A stretch of DNA of 64,000 nucleotides from Novosphingobium sp. (GCA_024236215.1 JACKKX010000005.1:275196-339195), one strand, 5' to 3'. Shown: positions 1 through 9,750, counted from the stretch's first letter. Translations and numbers: made by a program. The notes: generated from the sequence alone by a model not told the origin.

Positions 1-1
1 G

Positions 2-289
2 CGCCCTGCCCCCCGGCTCCACCCGATGGTGGACGTGCGCGCGGGCGGCCAGTTGCTGCAACGCGCCGGGTGGGCCGATCCGGTGGTAGACAGCCGCAGC
101 CTCACCGTCCGCTTTTCCAGCCTTGCCAGCCTCACCGCCGATCTGCGCGCCCAGGGCCTCTCAAACTGCCTGGTCCGCTCCGGCCCGCCGCTGACCGGCG
201 CCGCCCGCGCCCGTGCCGAGGCCGCGTTCCCCCCCGGCACGATCGAGCGGTTCGAGATCCTGACCCTGACCGGCCGCCGCGGTAATTAG
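2..289 (+). CDS. C-terminal part of a SAM-dependent methyltransferase (partial)
   Basis: The reading frame is open from base 2, so the true start lies left of the window and only about 95 C-terminal residues are seen. The segment HPMVDVRAGGQLLQRAGW, then the stretch around RSLTVRFSSLASL and DLRAQGLSNCL, resembles the C-terminal region of BioC/NDUFAF5-like class I methyltransferases. The SAM-binding motifs are outside the window, so the substrate cannot be judged. The gene ends in TAG at 287-289, converging on ppdK with nine bases between the two stop codons. Confidence 0.6.
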   Translation, partial: RPAPRLHPMVDVRAGGQLLQRAGWADPVVDSRSLTVRFSSLASLTADLRAQGLSNCLVRSGPPLTGAARARAEAAFPPGTIERFEILTLTGRRGN

Positions 290-301
290 GGACTGTCCCT
301 A
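287..301. repeat. 15-bp palindrome holding both convergent stop codons
   Basis: TAGGGACTGTCCCTA is a perfect inverted repeat around one central base. The left TAG is the stop of the methyltransferase gene and the right arm read on the minus strand is the TAG stop of ppdK. It could be a small bidirectional transcription-end hairpin or a copy of a dispersed palindrome. Confidence 0.6.
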
Positions 302-2968
302 TTTGCCCGCCAGCGCCGCCTGGGCCGCCGCCAGCCGTGCGATCGGCACCCGGAAGGGCGAGGCGCTGACATAGTCCAGGGCGACCTTCTCGCAGAACGC
401 GATGCTGGCCGGATCGCCGCCGTGTTCGCCGCAGATCCCCAGCTTGATCCCGGGGCGCGCCTTGCGCCCGCGCTCCGCCGCCAGCTCGACCAGCTGCCCC
501 ACGCCCTCGATATCGAGGCTGACGAAGGGGTCGCGCGGGAAGATGCCCTTTTCGACGTAGACGCCCAGGAACTTGGCCGAATCGTCGCGGCTGAGGCCCA
601 GCGTGGTCTGGGTCAGATCATTGGTGCCGAAGGAGAAGAACTCACCCACCTCGGCAATCTTGTCCGCCATCAGCGCGGCGCGCGGCAGCTCGATCATGGT
701 GCCGACCTGATAGTGCAGCGTGCGGCCCTTTTCGGCGAAAACCTCGCCCGCGGCCTTGTCAACCACGGCCTTGAGCAGTTCCAGCTCCTTGCGGGTGGCG
801 ACCAGCGGGATCATCACTTCGGGAACCGGCGCTTCCCCGCCCTGTGCGGCGACATCGCAGGCGGCTTCGAACAGCGCGCGGGCCTGCATCTCGTAGATTT
901 CGGGGAACGTGATCCCCAAGCGGCAGCCGCGATGGCCCAGCATCGGGTTGAACTCATAGAGCTCGCCCGCGCGGCGCTTCAGCGTATCGACCCCGATCCC
1001 GATCGCCTCTGACAGCTCTTCGAACTCGGCATCGGCGTGGGGCAGGAATTCATGCAGCGGCGGATCGAGCAGACGGATCGTCACCGGCAGCCCCGCCATC
1101 ACATCGAAGATCGCATGGAAATCGGCGCGCTGTTCGGGCAGCAACTTGGCCAAGGCTGCGCGGCGGCCCTTCTCGTCCTCGGCCAGGATCATCTGCCGAA
1201 CGGCGGCGATGCGCTTGTCATCGAAGAACATGTGCTCGGTGCGGCACAGCCCGATCCCCTCGGCGCCGAACTGGCGCGCCACGCGGCAATCGGCCGGGGT
1301 TTCGGCATTGGTGCGCACCTTCATCCGGCGGTGACGGTCGGCCCATTCCATCAGCGTGCCGAAATCGCCGACAAGCTCGGGCTCGATCGTGCGGACTTCG
1401 CCCGCCATGACATCGCCGGTGCTGCCATCGAGGGTGATGACATCGCCTTCCCTGAAATCGCGCGCGCCGATCCTCAGGCTGCGCGAGGCTATGTCGATCG
1501 AGATCCCCGCCGCGCCCGAAACGCAGGGGCGGCCCATGCCGCGCGCCACCACCGCGGCGTGGCTGGTCATGCCGCCGCGCGCGGTCAGGATGCCCTTGGC
1601 GGCGTGCATGCCGTGGATGTCTTCGGGGCTGGTCTCGACCCGCACCAGGATCACTGCCTCACCCATCGCCGCGCGCTTTTCGGCGGTATCGGCATCGAGC
1701 ACCACCGCGCCCGAAGCCGCGCCGGGCGAAGCCGGCAGCCCCTTGACCAGCAGATCGCGCGGGGCCTCGGGATCGAGCGTGGGGTGGAGCAGCTGATCGA
1801 GCGCCATCGGATCGACCCGGAGGATCGCTGTGCGTTCGTCGATCAGCCCTTCGCCCACCATGTCGACCGCCATCTTGAGCGCGGCCTTGGCGGTGCGCTT
1901 GCCGGTTCGGGTCTGGAGCATCCACAGCTTGCCGCGCTCAACGGTAAACTCGATGTCCTGCATCTCGCGGTAGTGCTTCTCCAGCAGGTCGAACACCGCC
2001 GCCAGCTCGGCAAAGGCCTCGGGCATGGCCTCTTCCATCGAAAGCGGCTTGGCCCCGGCGCGCTCGCGCGACTGGCGGGTGAGGTATTGCGGGGTGCGGA
2101 TCCCCGCGACCACGTCCTCGCCCTGGGCGTTGATCAGCCACTCGCCGTAATAGGCGCGCTCGCCGGTCGCCGGATCGCGGGTAAAGGCCACCCCGGTGGC
2201 GCTGGTATCGCCCATGTTGCCGAACACCATCGCCTGGACGTTGACTGCGGTGCCCCAATCGCCGGGAATGTCGTTGAGCCGTCGATAGACCTTGGCCCGG
2301 TCCGAATCCCACGAATCGAACACCGCGCGGATCGCGCCCCACAGCTGTTCGTGCGGGTCCTGCGGGAAGGCCTGGCCCAGCTCCTGCTCGACCAGCGCCT
2401 TGTATTCGCTTACCAGCGCCTGCCAGTCCTCGGCCTGCATTTCGACATCGGCGTAATAGCCGGCATCTTCCTTGGCGATTTCCAGCGCGTCCTCGAACAG
2501 GTGATGATCGAGCCCCAGCACCACGTCGGAATACATATGGATGAAGCGGCGATAGCTGTCCCAGGCGAAGCGCGCATCGCCCGCGCTTTGCGCCAGCCCC
2601 TCAACCGTCCGGTCGTTGAGGCCCAGGTTGAGCACCGTATCCATCATTCCCGGCATCGAAACCCGCGCACCCGAGCGCACCGATACCAGCAGCGGATTGG
2701 CGTGATCGCCGAATGCCTTGCCCACGGCGCTTTCGATATGGGCCAGGGCGGCGGCGACTTCGGCGCGCAGGCTGTCGGAAAAGTCCGACCCCTCGGCCAG
2801 ATAGCGCACGCATTCCTCGGTGGTGATGGTAAAGCCGGGAGGAACCGGAAGGCCGATCCCGGCCATTTCGGCGAGGTTTGCGCCCTTGCCGCCGACAACC
2901 GTCTTGTCGCGGCTGCGGGGATCATCGCTCTGCGCCGAACCACCAAAAGTGAATACGTATGAAGTCAC
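299..2968 (-). CDS. ppdK: pyruvate, phosphate dikinase
   Basis: The enzyme interconverts pyruvate + ATP + Pi and phosphoenolpyruvate + AMP + PPi in the cytoplasm and links glycolysis and gluconeogenesis. The product is about 889 residues, the family's usual size. The N-terminal ATP-grasp region contains VGGKGANLAEM. The swivelling phosphohistidine domain has GGMTSHAAVVARG with the catalytic His near residue 470. The C-terminal PEP/pyruvate domain ends with LGICGEHGGDP, its active-site Cys near residue 846. I chose the GTG start at 2968 because the family begins with YVFTFGG; an in-frame ATG at 3004 would add 12 residues with no family match. It converges on the methyltransferase gene and lies upstream of no obvious partner. 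Confidence 0.95.
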   Translation of the reverse strand: MTSYVFTFGGSAQSDDPRSRDKTVVGGKGANLAEMAGIGLPVPPGFTITTEECVRYLAEGSDFSDSLRAEVAAALAHIESAVGKAFGDHANPLLVSVRSGARVSMPGMMDTVLNLGLNDRTVEGLAQSAGDARFAWDSYRRFIHMYSDVVLGLDHHLFEDALEIAKEDAGYYADVEMQAEDWQALVSEYKALVEQELGQAFPQDPHEQLWGAIRAVFDSWDSDRAKVYRRLNDIPGDWGTAVNVQAMVFGNMGDTSATGVAFTRDPATGERAYYGEWLINAQGEDVVAGIRTPQYLTRQSRERAGAKPLSMEEAMPEAFAELAAVFDLLEKHYREMQDIEFTVERGKLWMLQTRTGKRTAKAALKMAVDMVGEGLIDERTAILRVDPMALDQLLHPTLDPEAPRDLLVKGLPASPGAASGAVVLDADTAEKRAAMGEAVILVRVETSPEDIHGMHAAKGILTARGGMTSHAAVVARGMGRPCVSGAAGISIDIASRSLRIGARDFREGDVITLDGSTGDVMAGEVRTIEPELVGDFGTLMEWADRHRRMKVRTNAETPADCRVARQFGAEGIGLCRTEHMFFDDKRIAAVRQMILAEDEKGRRAALAKLLPEQRADFHAIFDVMAGLPVTIRLLDPPLHEFLPHADAEFEELSEAIGIGVDTLKRRAGELYEFNPMLGHRGCRLGITFPEIYEMQARALFEAACDVAAQGGEAPVPEVMIPLVATRKELELLKAVVDKAAGEVFAEKGRTLHYQVGTMIELPRAALMADKIAEVGEFFSFGTNDLTQTTLGLSRDDSAKFLGVYVEKGIFPRDPFVSLDIEGVGQLVELAAERGRKARPGIKLGICGEHGGDPASIAFCEKVALDYVSASPFRVPIARLAAAQAALAGK

Positions 2969-3117
2969 GGGAAACCGCCATTTCCAGGAACCGGCGATTC
3001 GCATGCCGGTGTGCCCTTGCCCCTAACCGTCGAAGGGACCGGAGTCAGCCCTTTTGTGCGCTGCAACAGGAATGGTGCACAGTTTGAAGCCGGAAACAGG
3101 CGGCGGACACGGGGTGG

Positions 3118-3216
3118 GCAAAAGGTGACACCCCTGTCCGGGTGCTTTGCCGTTACCTTACAGATGCTTGCCGCGAAAAAGGTGACAGATGGGCGATTTT
3201 GGGTGTCACCTTTTGC
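3118..3216. repeat. 16-bp perfect inverted repeat with a third, internal copy of its core
   Basis: GCAAAAGGTGACACCC (3118-3133) is exactly inverted at 3201-3216. A third copy of the core, AAAAAGGTGACA, sits at 3176-3187 in the left-hand orientation. The block fills the gap between ppdK and glyS and ends five bases before the glyS stop codon. It may be a transcript-end structure or a remnant of a small repeated element. Confidence 0.7.
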
Positions 3217-3220
3217 AGTT

Positions 3221-5269
3221 TCAGCCTTCGATCCGCGAGAAATCCGCCACGCCATGCACCGCATCGCGGAAGCGCGCAAGCAGCGAGAGGCGGTAAAGGC
3301 GCTTGGCGGGATCGGCATCGTTGACGGTCACCTGGTCGAAGAAGGCATCGATCGGCGCGCGCAGCGAGGCCAGGGCGGCCATGGCCTTGGCGAAGTCTTC
3401 GGCCTGAACGGCCTCGGCAGCCAGCGGCCCGGCAGCGTCCAGCGCATCGATCAGCGCCTTTTCGGCAGGTTCGGGGGTGTAGGAAAGCGAATTCGCTTCC
3501 GCCGCCTCGACACCCTCCTTCTTGAGGATATTCGCGGCGCGCTTGTAGCCGGCCAGCAGGTTTGCGCCGTCCTCGGTGCCGATGAAGGATTGGAGCGCGT
3601 GGACGCAGCGCACCATACGGTAGTTATCGCCACCCGTTTCGACTGCGACGACAGCATCAATCATATCGTGCCTGATGCCGGCCTCGCGCTGCTGAACCTT
3701 AAGCCGTTCAATCAGGAACGATGCAATTTCGCGTCCCGCCTCTTGTGAGCCCCCAGGGTGGGCGGCAGCGGTAATGAGATCGCGCATCGAAACTCGGATC
3801 GAGTTGTCAAGGATGGTTCGCAAGATGCCCAAAGCGGCACGACGAAGGGCAAACGGATCCTTCGATCCGGTCGGTTTCTCGTCAATCTGGAAGAACCCGA
3901 CGAGCGTATCCAGCTTGTCCGCCAAACTAACAGCCACCGTCACCGGCGCCGTCGGCACCTCATCACCCTGCCCCACCGGCTTGTAATGATCGCGGATCGC
4001 ATCGGCCACGGCGTCGGGCAGACCCTCTGCGCGGGCGTAGTATCCGCCCATCAGGCCTTGCAGCTCGGGAAATTCGCCCACCATTTCGGTGACAAGATCG
4101 GCCTTGCACAGTTTGGCTGCCTGACGTGCCAGCGCCGGGTCGCAACCGGGCACAATGCCTTCGCTCGCCAGCCATTCAGTCAAATTGGCCACCCGTGCCA
4201 CCTTGTCGGCGACGGTGCCCAGCTTTTCGTGGAAGGTGATCCGCTCCAGCTTCTTGGCCTGATCCTCAAGGCGGACCTTGCGGTCCTGTTCCCAGAAGAA
4301 GCGCGCATCGCTGAGCCGCGCGGCGAGCACCTTGCGGTTGCCCGCCACAATCGCTGCGCCGCCATCGGCGGCCACGATGTTGGCGGTGCAGACGAAAGCG
4401 TTGGCGAGCTTGCCCGCCGCATCCTCACAGACGAAATATTTCTGGTTGGTGCGGGCGGTTAGCTGGATAACCTCGGGCGGAACATCAAGATAGGCCTCGT
4501 CGAACCGGCCCAGCAAGGGCACCGGCCATTCGGTCAACCCGGCGTTTTCCACCACCAGCCCTTCGTCCTCGACCAGCACCAGCCCATGGGCCGCTGCGGC
4601 GGCGCGGGCCTTTTCGCGGATCAGGTCCTGCCGCTCGGCATGGTTGACGATGACGTGGGCGGCGAACAGCTTGGCGACATAGTCCTCGGCCCCGTCGAGC
4701 GAAATCTCGCCTTCGGAATGAAAGCGATGGCCGCGCGTCAGGCGCCCGGCGGCGATCCCGCCCACCTCGCAATCGATTACCGCGCCATCCAGCAGCGCCA
4801 CGATCCCCGAAAGCGGGCGTACCCAGCGCAGACTTTCCGTGCTGAGCGATGCGGCGCCCCAGCGCTGGCTCTTGGGCCAGGGAAAGGCGCGGACGATCGC
4901 GGGCACTGCCTCGGCCAGCACTTCGGCGGTGGCGCGGCCGGGCTTTTGATGAATCGCGAACAGCACCCCGTCACGCTCGATCAGGTCGCTTTCGGCAAGG
5001 CCGGTCTTGCGCAGGAAGCCTTCGAGCGCCTGTGGCGGCGCGCCGACGCGCGGCCCCTTCACTTCCTCGCTCACCGCGGCGGTGGCGGAGGGCAGATCGC
5101 GCGCGATCAGCGTCAGGCGGCGCGGGGTGGACCAGACGGTAACCTGGCCCAGGACAACGCCCGCCGCGTCCATCTCCTTGCGGAACAGCTTTTCGAGGGT
5201 CTCGCGCGCCCCAGCCTGCATCCGGGCCGGGATTTCCTCGCTGCGCAGTTCGAGAAGGAACGTGCTCAT
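3221..5269 (-). CDS. glyS: glycine--tRNA ligase beta subunit
   Basis: This is the beta subunit of the bacterial alpha2beta2 glycyl-tRNA synthetase, which binds tRNA and works with GlyQ to charge tRNA-Gly. The product is about 682 residues, normal for the family. The start [18 protein letters not shown] matches the conserved GlyS N terminus, so I place it at ATG 5269 rather than at the longer reading frame beginning at 5299. The C-terminal anticodon-binding-like region ends with [13 protein letters not shown]. The ATG overlaps the glyQ stop codon in an ATGA arrangement, indicating translational coupling in a two-gene operon. Confidence 0.96.
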   Translation of the reverse strand: MSTFLLELRSEEIPARMQAGARETLEKLFRKEMDAAGVVLGQVTVWSTPRRLTLIARDLPSATAAVSEEVKGPRVGAPPQALEGFLRKTGLAESDLIERDGVLFAIHQKPGRATAEVLAEAVPAIVRAFPWPKSQRWGAASLSTESLRWVRPLSGIVALLDGAVIDCEVGGIAAGRLTRGHRFHSEGEISLDGAEDYVAKLFAAHVIVNHAERQDLIREKARAAAAAHGLVLVEDEGLVVENAGLTEWPVPLLGRFDEAYLDVPPEVIQLTARTNQKYFVCEDAAGKLANAFVCTANIVAADGGAAIVAGNRKVLAARLSDARFFWEQDRKVRLEDQAKKLERITFHEKLGTVADKVARVANLTEWLASEGIVPGCDPALARQAAKLCKADLVTEMVGEFPELQGLMGGYYARAEGLPDAVADAIRDHYKPVGQGDEVPTAPVTVAVSLADKLDTLVGFFQIDEKPTGSKDPFALRRAALGILRTILDNSIRVSMRDLITAAAHPGGSQEAGREIASFLIERLKVQQREAGIRHDMIDAVVAVETGGDNYRMVRCVHALQSFIGTEDGANLLAGYKRAANILKKEGVEAAEANSLSYTPEPAEKALIDALDAAGPLAAEAVQAEDFAKAMAALASLRAPIDAFFDQVTVNDADPAKRLYRLSLLARFRDAVHGVADFSRIEG

Positions 5270-6165
5270 GCCGACCACCCCGGGAAGCGCTGCTCCCAAT
5301 CGGCCTTGTTCTTTTCAATCCAGGCCTGGCATGAACCCTTGGCCAGCTCGCGCACCCGGCCGATGTAGCTGGCGCGTTCCTGCACCGAGATCACCCCGCG
5401 TGCCTGGAGCAGGTTGAACAGGTGGCTGGCCTCGATCGCCTGATCGTAGGCGGCCAGCGGCACGTCGGCCTCGATGCAGCGGCGGCACTCCGCCTCGGCG
5501 GCCTGAAAGCCACGGAACAGCGAATCCGTATCAGCCACCTCGAAGTTGTATTTCGAGAATTCCTGCTCGTTCTTGAGGAACACCTGCCCGTAGCTGACCC
5601 CGGCGCTATTGAAGGCCAGGTCATAGACGTTGTCGACCCCCTGGATGTACATCGCCAGGCGCTCCAGCCCATAGGTCAGCTCGCCCGCCACCGGGCGGCA
5701 ATCGAACCCGCCCATCTGCTGGAAATAGGTGAACTGGGTTACTTCCATCCCGTCGCACCACACTTCCCAGCCCAGCCCCCAGGCGCCGAGCGTGGGGCTT
5801 TCCCAGTCATCCTCGACAAAGCGGATGTCATGCGCCAGCGGATCGACCCCGATCTCTACCAGCGATTGCAGGTAGAGCTCCTGCAGGTTTTCCGGGTTGG
5901 GCTTGAGGATCACCTGGTACTGGTAATAGTGCTGAAGGCGGTTGGGGTTTTCGCCATAGCGCCCGTCTGTGGGGCGGCGGCTGGGCTGGACATAGGCCGC
6001 GTTCCACGGCTCCGGCCCCAGGCTGCGCAGCGTTGTGGCGGGGTGAAAGGTGCCCGCGCCCACGCGCATGTCATAGGGTTGCAGGATCAGGCAGCCCTGC
6101 GCGCTCCAGAACGCGTGGAGGCGCAGGATCATGTCCTGAAAGCTGAGGGGCGCGGTTTCGCTCAT
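5266..6165 (-). CDS. glyQ: glycine--tRNA ligase alpha subunit
   Basis: This is the catalytic alpha subunit of glycyl-tRNA synthetase, class II, forming glycyl-adenylate. The product is about 299 residues. The typical features are [19 protein letters not shown] at the N terminus, then [20 protein letters not shown] and [21 protein letters not shown] chose ATG 6165 because it gives the conserved [13 protein letters not shown] start; the frame continues upstream to 6237 but those codons overlap operator-like sequence belonging to the divergent regulator. It is the first gene of the glyQ-glyS operon. Confidence 0.96.
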   Translation of the reverse strand: MSETAPLSFQDMILRLHAFWSAQGCLILQPYDMRVGAGTFHPATTLRSLGPEPWNAAYVQPSRRPTDGRYGENPNRLQHYYQYQVILKPNPENLQELYLQSLVEIGVDPLAHDIRFVEDDWESPTLGAWGLGWEVWCDGMEVTQFTYFQQMGGFDCRPVAGELTYGLERLAMYIQGVDNVYDLAFNSAGVSYGQVFLKNEQEFSKYNFEVADTDSLFRGFQAAEAECRRCIEADVPLAAYDQAIEASHLFNLLQARGVISVQERASYIGRVRELAKGSCQAWIEKNKADWEQRFPGWSA

Positions 6166-6215
6166 TGGCGGGCCTTTGGCCGATTGCCCGCGGCAAATCA
6201 ACCATGCTCGAGCCT

Positions 6216-6287
6216 CGATGTCAGGTTTTCTTGACATCGCTGGCGAATCGCTGCATCTAGTAAGGTATACCTGACAAACAGACAGGT
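6216..6287. promoter_or_regulatory. operator-like palindromes in the glyQ / XRE divergent promoter region
   Basis: Two inverted repeats lie just in front of the XRE regulator gene. At 6216-6239 the arms CGATGTCA and TGACATCG are a perfect inverted pair around eight bases, and the right arm contains TTGACA, a good -35 box (6231-6236). At 6269-6287 ACCTG and CAGGT form a second pair close to the start codon. Both could bind the XRE protein for autoregulation; that is inference. Confidence 0.5.
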
Positions 6288-6296
6288 CATGCTGAC

Positions 6297-6494
6297 ATGA
6301 ACAATCGCCTCAAAGTACTGCGAGCCGAACGCAACTGGAGCCAGGCAGAGCTTGCCATGCGGCTCGACGTTTCGCGCCAGGCGGTCAACGCGATCGAGAC
6401 CGGAAAGCACGACCCGTCCCTTCCCCTGGCATTCCGGATCGCGCGGCTGTTCGCGCTTTCCATCGAGGAGATTTTCGATGACAGCGCAAACTGA
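6297..6494 (+). CDS. small XRE-family transcriptional regulator
   Basis: This 65-residue protein is almost entirely one helix-turn-helix domain: [38 protein letters not shown]. Its C-terminal LALSIEEIF-type ending is like YozG and similar one-domain regulators. Its stop overlaps the next gene by 17 bases; that gene encodes a membrane protein, a common pairing in which the membrane partner may modulate the regulator. The operator-like palindromes directly upstream suggest autoregulation. The physiological targets are unknown. Confidence 0.85.
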   Translation: MNNRLKVLRAERNWSQAELAMRLDVSRQAVNAIETGKHDPSLPLAFRIARLFALSIEEIFDDSAN

Positions 6495-7149
6495 TGATGG
6501 AATCGAGCACACCCCGGCCCGCAGCCGCCTGGCTTCGGTGTTCGGCCTTGTGGGATCAAGCCTTGGCGCGATCTTCCTTGCCGGAGCGAGTGTGGGGTTC
6601 TTTTCGGCGCATGATCCCTCGCGGCCGTTAAGCACTGTCGGATTGCTGGTCGGCGCGGGCCTGGTCGGGGGAACTGTGCTTTGCCTGTGGCTAGCCGCGC
6701 GAACAGTCCTTGGACTCTCGCGCAGCGCGCGCAGCGAGATTGTCGCACCCTCGGTCCGCAAGGGCAGGACTTTGACGGTCCTTTCCGGGCTTCTCGGGGC
6801 TGCAATCGCTGTCATCATGCTGATCGGACAGCCCCAGGGGTTCGGGGCGCCGGCATTTTCGATTTTCTCCGATGCACCCATGCAGGGTTGGGCTGCGATT
6901 GCGCTGATCGCCCTGACCTGCACAGCCTTGCCATGGATCACCTGGGCCTGGCATCGTGCAATCGACGAGCACGAATTCGATGCCTATCGCGAAGGTGCGC
7001 TTTACGGTCTTTATGCCTACTCGCTGATCAGCTTCTGCTGGTGGCTGGGCGCGCGTGCGGCGTTGCTTCCATCGGTCGACGGCGTGGCCGTATTCTTTGC
7101 CACCTACACCGTGTGGGGCGCGGTGTGGCTGTGGAAGCGCTATCGTTAG
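6478..7149 (+). CDS. polytopic membrane protein paired with the XRE regulator
   Basis: A protein of about 223 residues with four to five hydrophobic helices: roughly residues 18-40, 52-76, 96-118, 128-152 and 178-215. I see no enzymatic motif. ATG 6478 follows a GAGGAG ribosome site that lies inside the regulator gene, and the two frames overlap by 17 bases, so the pair is translationally coupled. Such regulator/membrane pairs are frequent in sphingomonads, but their role is not established. A sensor or modulator of the XRE protein is a guess. Confidence 0.7.
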   Translation: MTAQTDDGIEHTPARSRLASVFGLVGSSLGAIFLAGASVGFFSAHDPSRPLSTVGLLVGAGLVGGTVLCLWLAARTVLGLSRSARSEIVAPSVRKGRTLTVLSGLLGAAIAVIMLIGQPQGFGAPAFSIFSDAPMQGWAAIALIALTCTALPWITWAWHRAIDEHEFDAYREGALYGLYAYSLISFCWWLGARAALLPSVDGVAVFFATYTVWGAVWLWKRYR

Positions 7150-7200
7150 TCGCCCTCGGTTCATTGCTCGATCACATTTCCTGACGCAGAAAGGCCAGCG

Positions 7201-8124
7201 ATGACCACCGTTGCAACGAAGCTCATGTCCGCCCTTGCCCTCGTCAGCGCCCTTCTGGGCGCTCCGGTGGCAGCCCAGCAGCAGCCCGCATCGCAACCAG
7301 AACTCGCCGAATCAGCCCGGCAAGAGGCCAATCCCGCGCTGTGGAAGGTTTCGGACGCGGATACCACGATCTACCTGTTCGGCACGATCCACCTGCTGCC
7401 CAAGGGGATCGACTGGTATCACGGCAAGGTAGAAAGCGCCTTCGAGCAGGCCGACGAGCTGGTGACCGAGATCCCCGAGGGCGCCGAGGCAGAGGCGCCC
7501 GCGCTGGTGGTCCGCCTGGGCATGCTCCCCTCGGGCGAAAGCCTGCGCACCCAGATGGATGCCGACGAACGCACCAAGTACGAGGCCGCGCTTGCCGGAC
7601 AGGGTCTGCCCGCAGAGGCGTTCGACCGTTATCAGCCCTGGTTCGCCGCGGTGACCCTGGCGACGATCCCGCTGATGCGCGAAGGCTTCGATCCCTCGCG
7701 CGGGGTCGAGGCCGAACTGGCCGAGCGCAACCGCAAGCTGGCGCGCCCCCGCGTCGGACTGGAGACGCTCGATTTCCAGCTCGGGCTGTTCGCCGGTTTT
7801 TCGCACACGGTGCAGAAGCAATACTTGTTCGAGGTGATTGACTCGCTCCCCCAGCTCAAGGGCGAGATCGACAAGATGGTCGACGCCTGGGCCAGCGGCA
7901 ATGCGATCGCGCTTGCCGAACTGATGAACGCCGACGAATCCAGCCCCGAGCTGATCGAGGCCCTGATCGTCAACCGCAACAAGACCTGGTCGGCCTGGAT
8001 CCGCCAGCGGCTCGACCGGCCCGGCACGGTATTCCTGGCGGTCGGCGCGGGGCATCTGGGCGGTGCGGGGTCGGTGCAGGACCAGCTTGAGAAGGCCGGG
8101 CTCAAGGTTGAGCGTGTTCAATAG
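7201..8124 (+). CDS. TraB/GumN family protein, exported
   Basis: A 307-residue protein with a signal peptide (residues 1-25, ending APVAAQ). The TraB/GumN fold is shown by the N-terminal LFGTIHLLPKG (around residue 59) and the C-terminal VGAGHLGG motif; the conserved GxxH pairs are thought to form a metal-dependent site related to Tiki/EreA-type hydrolases. The exact activity in bacteria is unknown. It is followed, with a slight overlap, by a paralogue (8114-8977), so the two are co-transcribed and may have arisen by duplication. Confidence 0.85.
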   Translation: MTTVATKLMSALALVSALLGAPVAAQQQPASQPELAESARQEANPALWKVSDADTTIYLFGTIHLLPKGIDWYHGKVESAFEQADELVTEIPEGAEAEAPALVVRLGMLPSGESLRTQMDADERTKYEAALAGQGLPAEAFDRYQPWFAAVTLATIPLMREGFDPSRGVEAELAERNRKLARPRVGLETLDFQLGLFAGFSHTVQKQYLFEVIDSLPQLKGEIDKMVDAWASGNAIALAELMNADESSPELIEALIVNRNKTWSAWIRQRLDRPGTVFLAVGAGHLGGAGSVQDQLEKAGLKVERVQ

Positions 8125-8977
8125 CGCGCTGCGCGCCTCGATCCTGGCCGCGCTGGCCGCGCTGGCGCTGGGGGCCTGCCGCGCGGCGCCCCCGGCCCAT
8201 CCCGCGCTGTGGCAGATCGAGGGGCCGCACGGCGAAAAAGCCTGGCTGTTCGGTACGGTCCACGCCCTGCCCGAGCGGCTCGACTGGCGCCAGGGCAAGG
8301 TAGCCGAGGCGCTTGCCGCCTCGGACCTGCTGGTCCTCGAGGTCGCGCATATCGAAGAGGCGCCCCGGGCCTTCGCCGCGCTTTCGCAAAGCCCCGGCCT
8401 TCAGCCGCTGCGCGAAAGGATCAGCCCCGCACTGCGTCCCGCGCTCGATAGGGTGCTGCATGAGACCGGGCTCGATCCCGCCGCCCTCGATGGCCTAGAA
8501 ACATGGGCCGCAGCGCTGACCATCGAACAGGCGCTGGCGAGCAAGGCCGGGATCGAAAGCAGCAACGGGATAGAGCGCGAGCTGGTCGCGACCTATCGCC
8601 GCCCGGTCGATCAGCTGGAGGGGGCATCGGCGCAGCTCTCGATCTTTGACCACCTGGCCGAAGAAGATCAGCGCGTTCTGCTCGAAAGCGTTGTGCGCGA
8701 AGGTCTCCGCCCGGACGATCCCGACGTGGTCCGGGCCTGGGCGCGGGGCGACATGGCCCCGATCGAGGCCGAGACCGCCCGCGGTTTCCTGACCGATCCC
8801 GAGCTGCGCGAGGCCTTGCTCACCGGTCGCAACCGGGCCTGGGCGGACCGGATCGGTTCCCTGTTGCACCAGGGCAAGCATCCTTTCGTTGCCGTCGGCG
8901 CCGGGCATATGGCCGGGCCGCAGGGTCTGCCCGCACTGATGGCGACGCAAGGCTGGCACGTCACTCGCCTCCAGTAG
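8114..8977 (+). CDS. TraB/GumN family lipoprotein, paralogue of the preceding gene
   Basis: A product of about 287 residues with a lipobox-like ending of the signal peptide (LAALALGAC), so it is probably anchored in the outer or inner membrane. WLFGTVHALPERLDW and the C-terminal VAVGAGHMAG repeat the family's two histidine motifs seen in its neighbour. No ATG gives a sensible signal peptide; GTG 8114 (or TTG 8108) inside the end of the previous gene is the likely start, giving an overlap of 11 bases. Confidence 0.8.
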   Translation: MFNSALRASILAALAALALGACRAAPPAHPALWQIEGPHGEKAWLFGTVHALPERLDWRQGKVAEALAASDLLVLEVAHIEEAPRAFAALSQSPGLQPLRERISPALRPALDRVLHETGLDPAALDGLETWAAALTIEQALASKAGIESSNGIERELVATYRRPVDQLEGASAQLSIFDHLAEEDQRVLLESVVREGLRPDDPDVVRAWARGDMAPIEAETARGFLTDPELREALLTGRNRAWADRIGSLLHQGKHPFVAVGAGHMAGPQGLPALMATQGWHVTRLQ

Positions 8978-8979
8978 CC

Positions 8980-9008
8980 TTGCATTCGGCGCGTATTGCC
9001 GCTAGGGG
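8980..9008 (+). promoter_or_regulatory. candidate promoter of rplY
   Basis: TTGCAT at 8980-8985 and TAGGGG at 9003-9008 are 17 bases apart, 82 bases before the rplY start. The -10 is poor by E. coli standards but resembles the GCTA-GGGG boxes that also precede mreB and tRNA-Lys in this window. Confidence 0.4.
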
Positions 9009-9089
9009 CGCGCGCTTCCGCGTCATGGTCATCCCTGGAGGCGTGGCGGAGGAAACTGGAACAACACTCGTTTTTCGAAAGGCAATGCA

Positions 9090-9707
9090 ATGAGCGATAC
9101 GCTGCACCTGCCGGCCGAGGCGCGCAACCGGGCTGGCAAGGGAGCCTCCCGTGCACTGCGCCGCGAAGGCCGCGTCCCCGCCGTCGTCTATGGTGGCAAT
9201 GAAGAGCCCCTCGCCATCCATGTCGAGGAAAAGCTGCTGGTCAAGCAGCTTGGCACCGGCCACTTCTTCAACTCGATCGTCGAGGTCGAGGTTGGCGGCA
9301 AGACGCTGCGCACGCTCCCCAAGGACGTCGCCTTCCACCCGGTCAGCGACCGTCCGCTCCATGCTGACTTCCTGCGCCTGTCCAAGGACGCGACTGTCCA
9401 CGTCAACGTGCCGGTGGTGTTCGCCAACGAAGCGGCCTCGCCGGGCCTCAAGCGCGGCGGCGTGCTCAACATCGTCCGTCACGAGCTGGAACTGGTCTGC
9501 GAAGCCGACAAGATCCCCGATGACATCGCGATCGACGTGACTGGCTTCGATGTGGGCGATTCGATCCACATCAGCCACGTTTCGCTGCCCGCCGGATCGA
9601 AGAGCGCGATCACCGATCGTGACTTCACCATCGCCACCATCGTTGCCCCTTCGGGCCTGCGCAGCGAAGAAGGCGATAACAGCAAGACCGAAGCCGCGAG
9701 CGAATAA
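9090..9707 (+). CDS. rplY: 50S ribosomal protein L25/general stress protein Ctc
   Basis: The 205-residue protein is the long (Ctc-type) form of L25, which binds 5S rRNA. The N-terminal L25 domain runs to about residue 90 ([19 protein letters not shown], then VPAVVYGG), followed by the C-terminal TL5/Ctc beta domain and a short acidic tail. A strong hairpin terminator follows, yet pth starts straight after it; the rplY-pth order is common in alphaproteobacteria. Confidence 0.95.
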   Translation: MSDTLHLPAEARNRAGKGASRALRREGRVPAVVYGGNEEPLAIHVEEKLLVKQLGTGHFFNSIVEVEVGGKTLRTLPKDVAFHPVSDRPLHADFLRLSKDATVHVNVPVVFANEAASPGLKRGGVLNIVRHELELVCEADKIPDDIAIDVTGFDVGDSIHISHVSLPAGSKSAITDRDFTIATIVAPSGLRSEEGDNSKTEAASE

Positions 9708-9750
9708 GCCGCACTCGGTTGACCGGGGTGGCCCTGCTGCCCCATCAAAG

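Noticed and set aside
1037-2962. Long open frame (641 codons) antisense to ppdK
   Set aside because: It is a shadow frame of a strongly conserved gene in GC-rich DNA; its product is His/Arg/Ala-rich and has no domain pattern. The same applies to the long antisense frames at 15198-16988, 19032-21155, 38930-40510 and 54443-56539.
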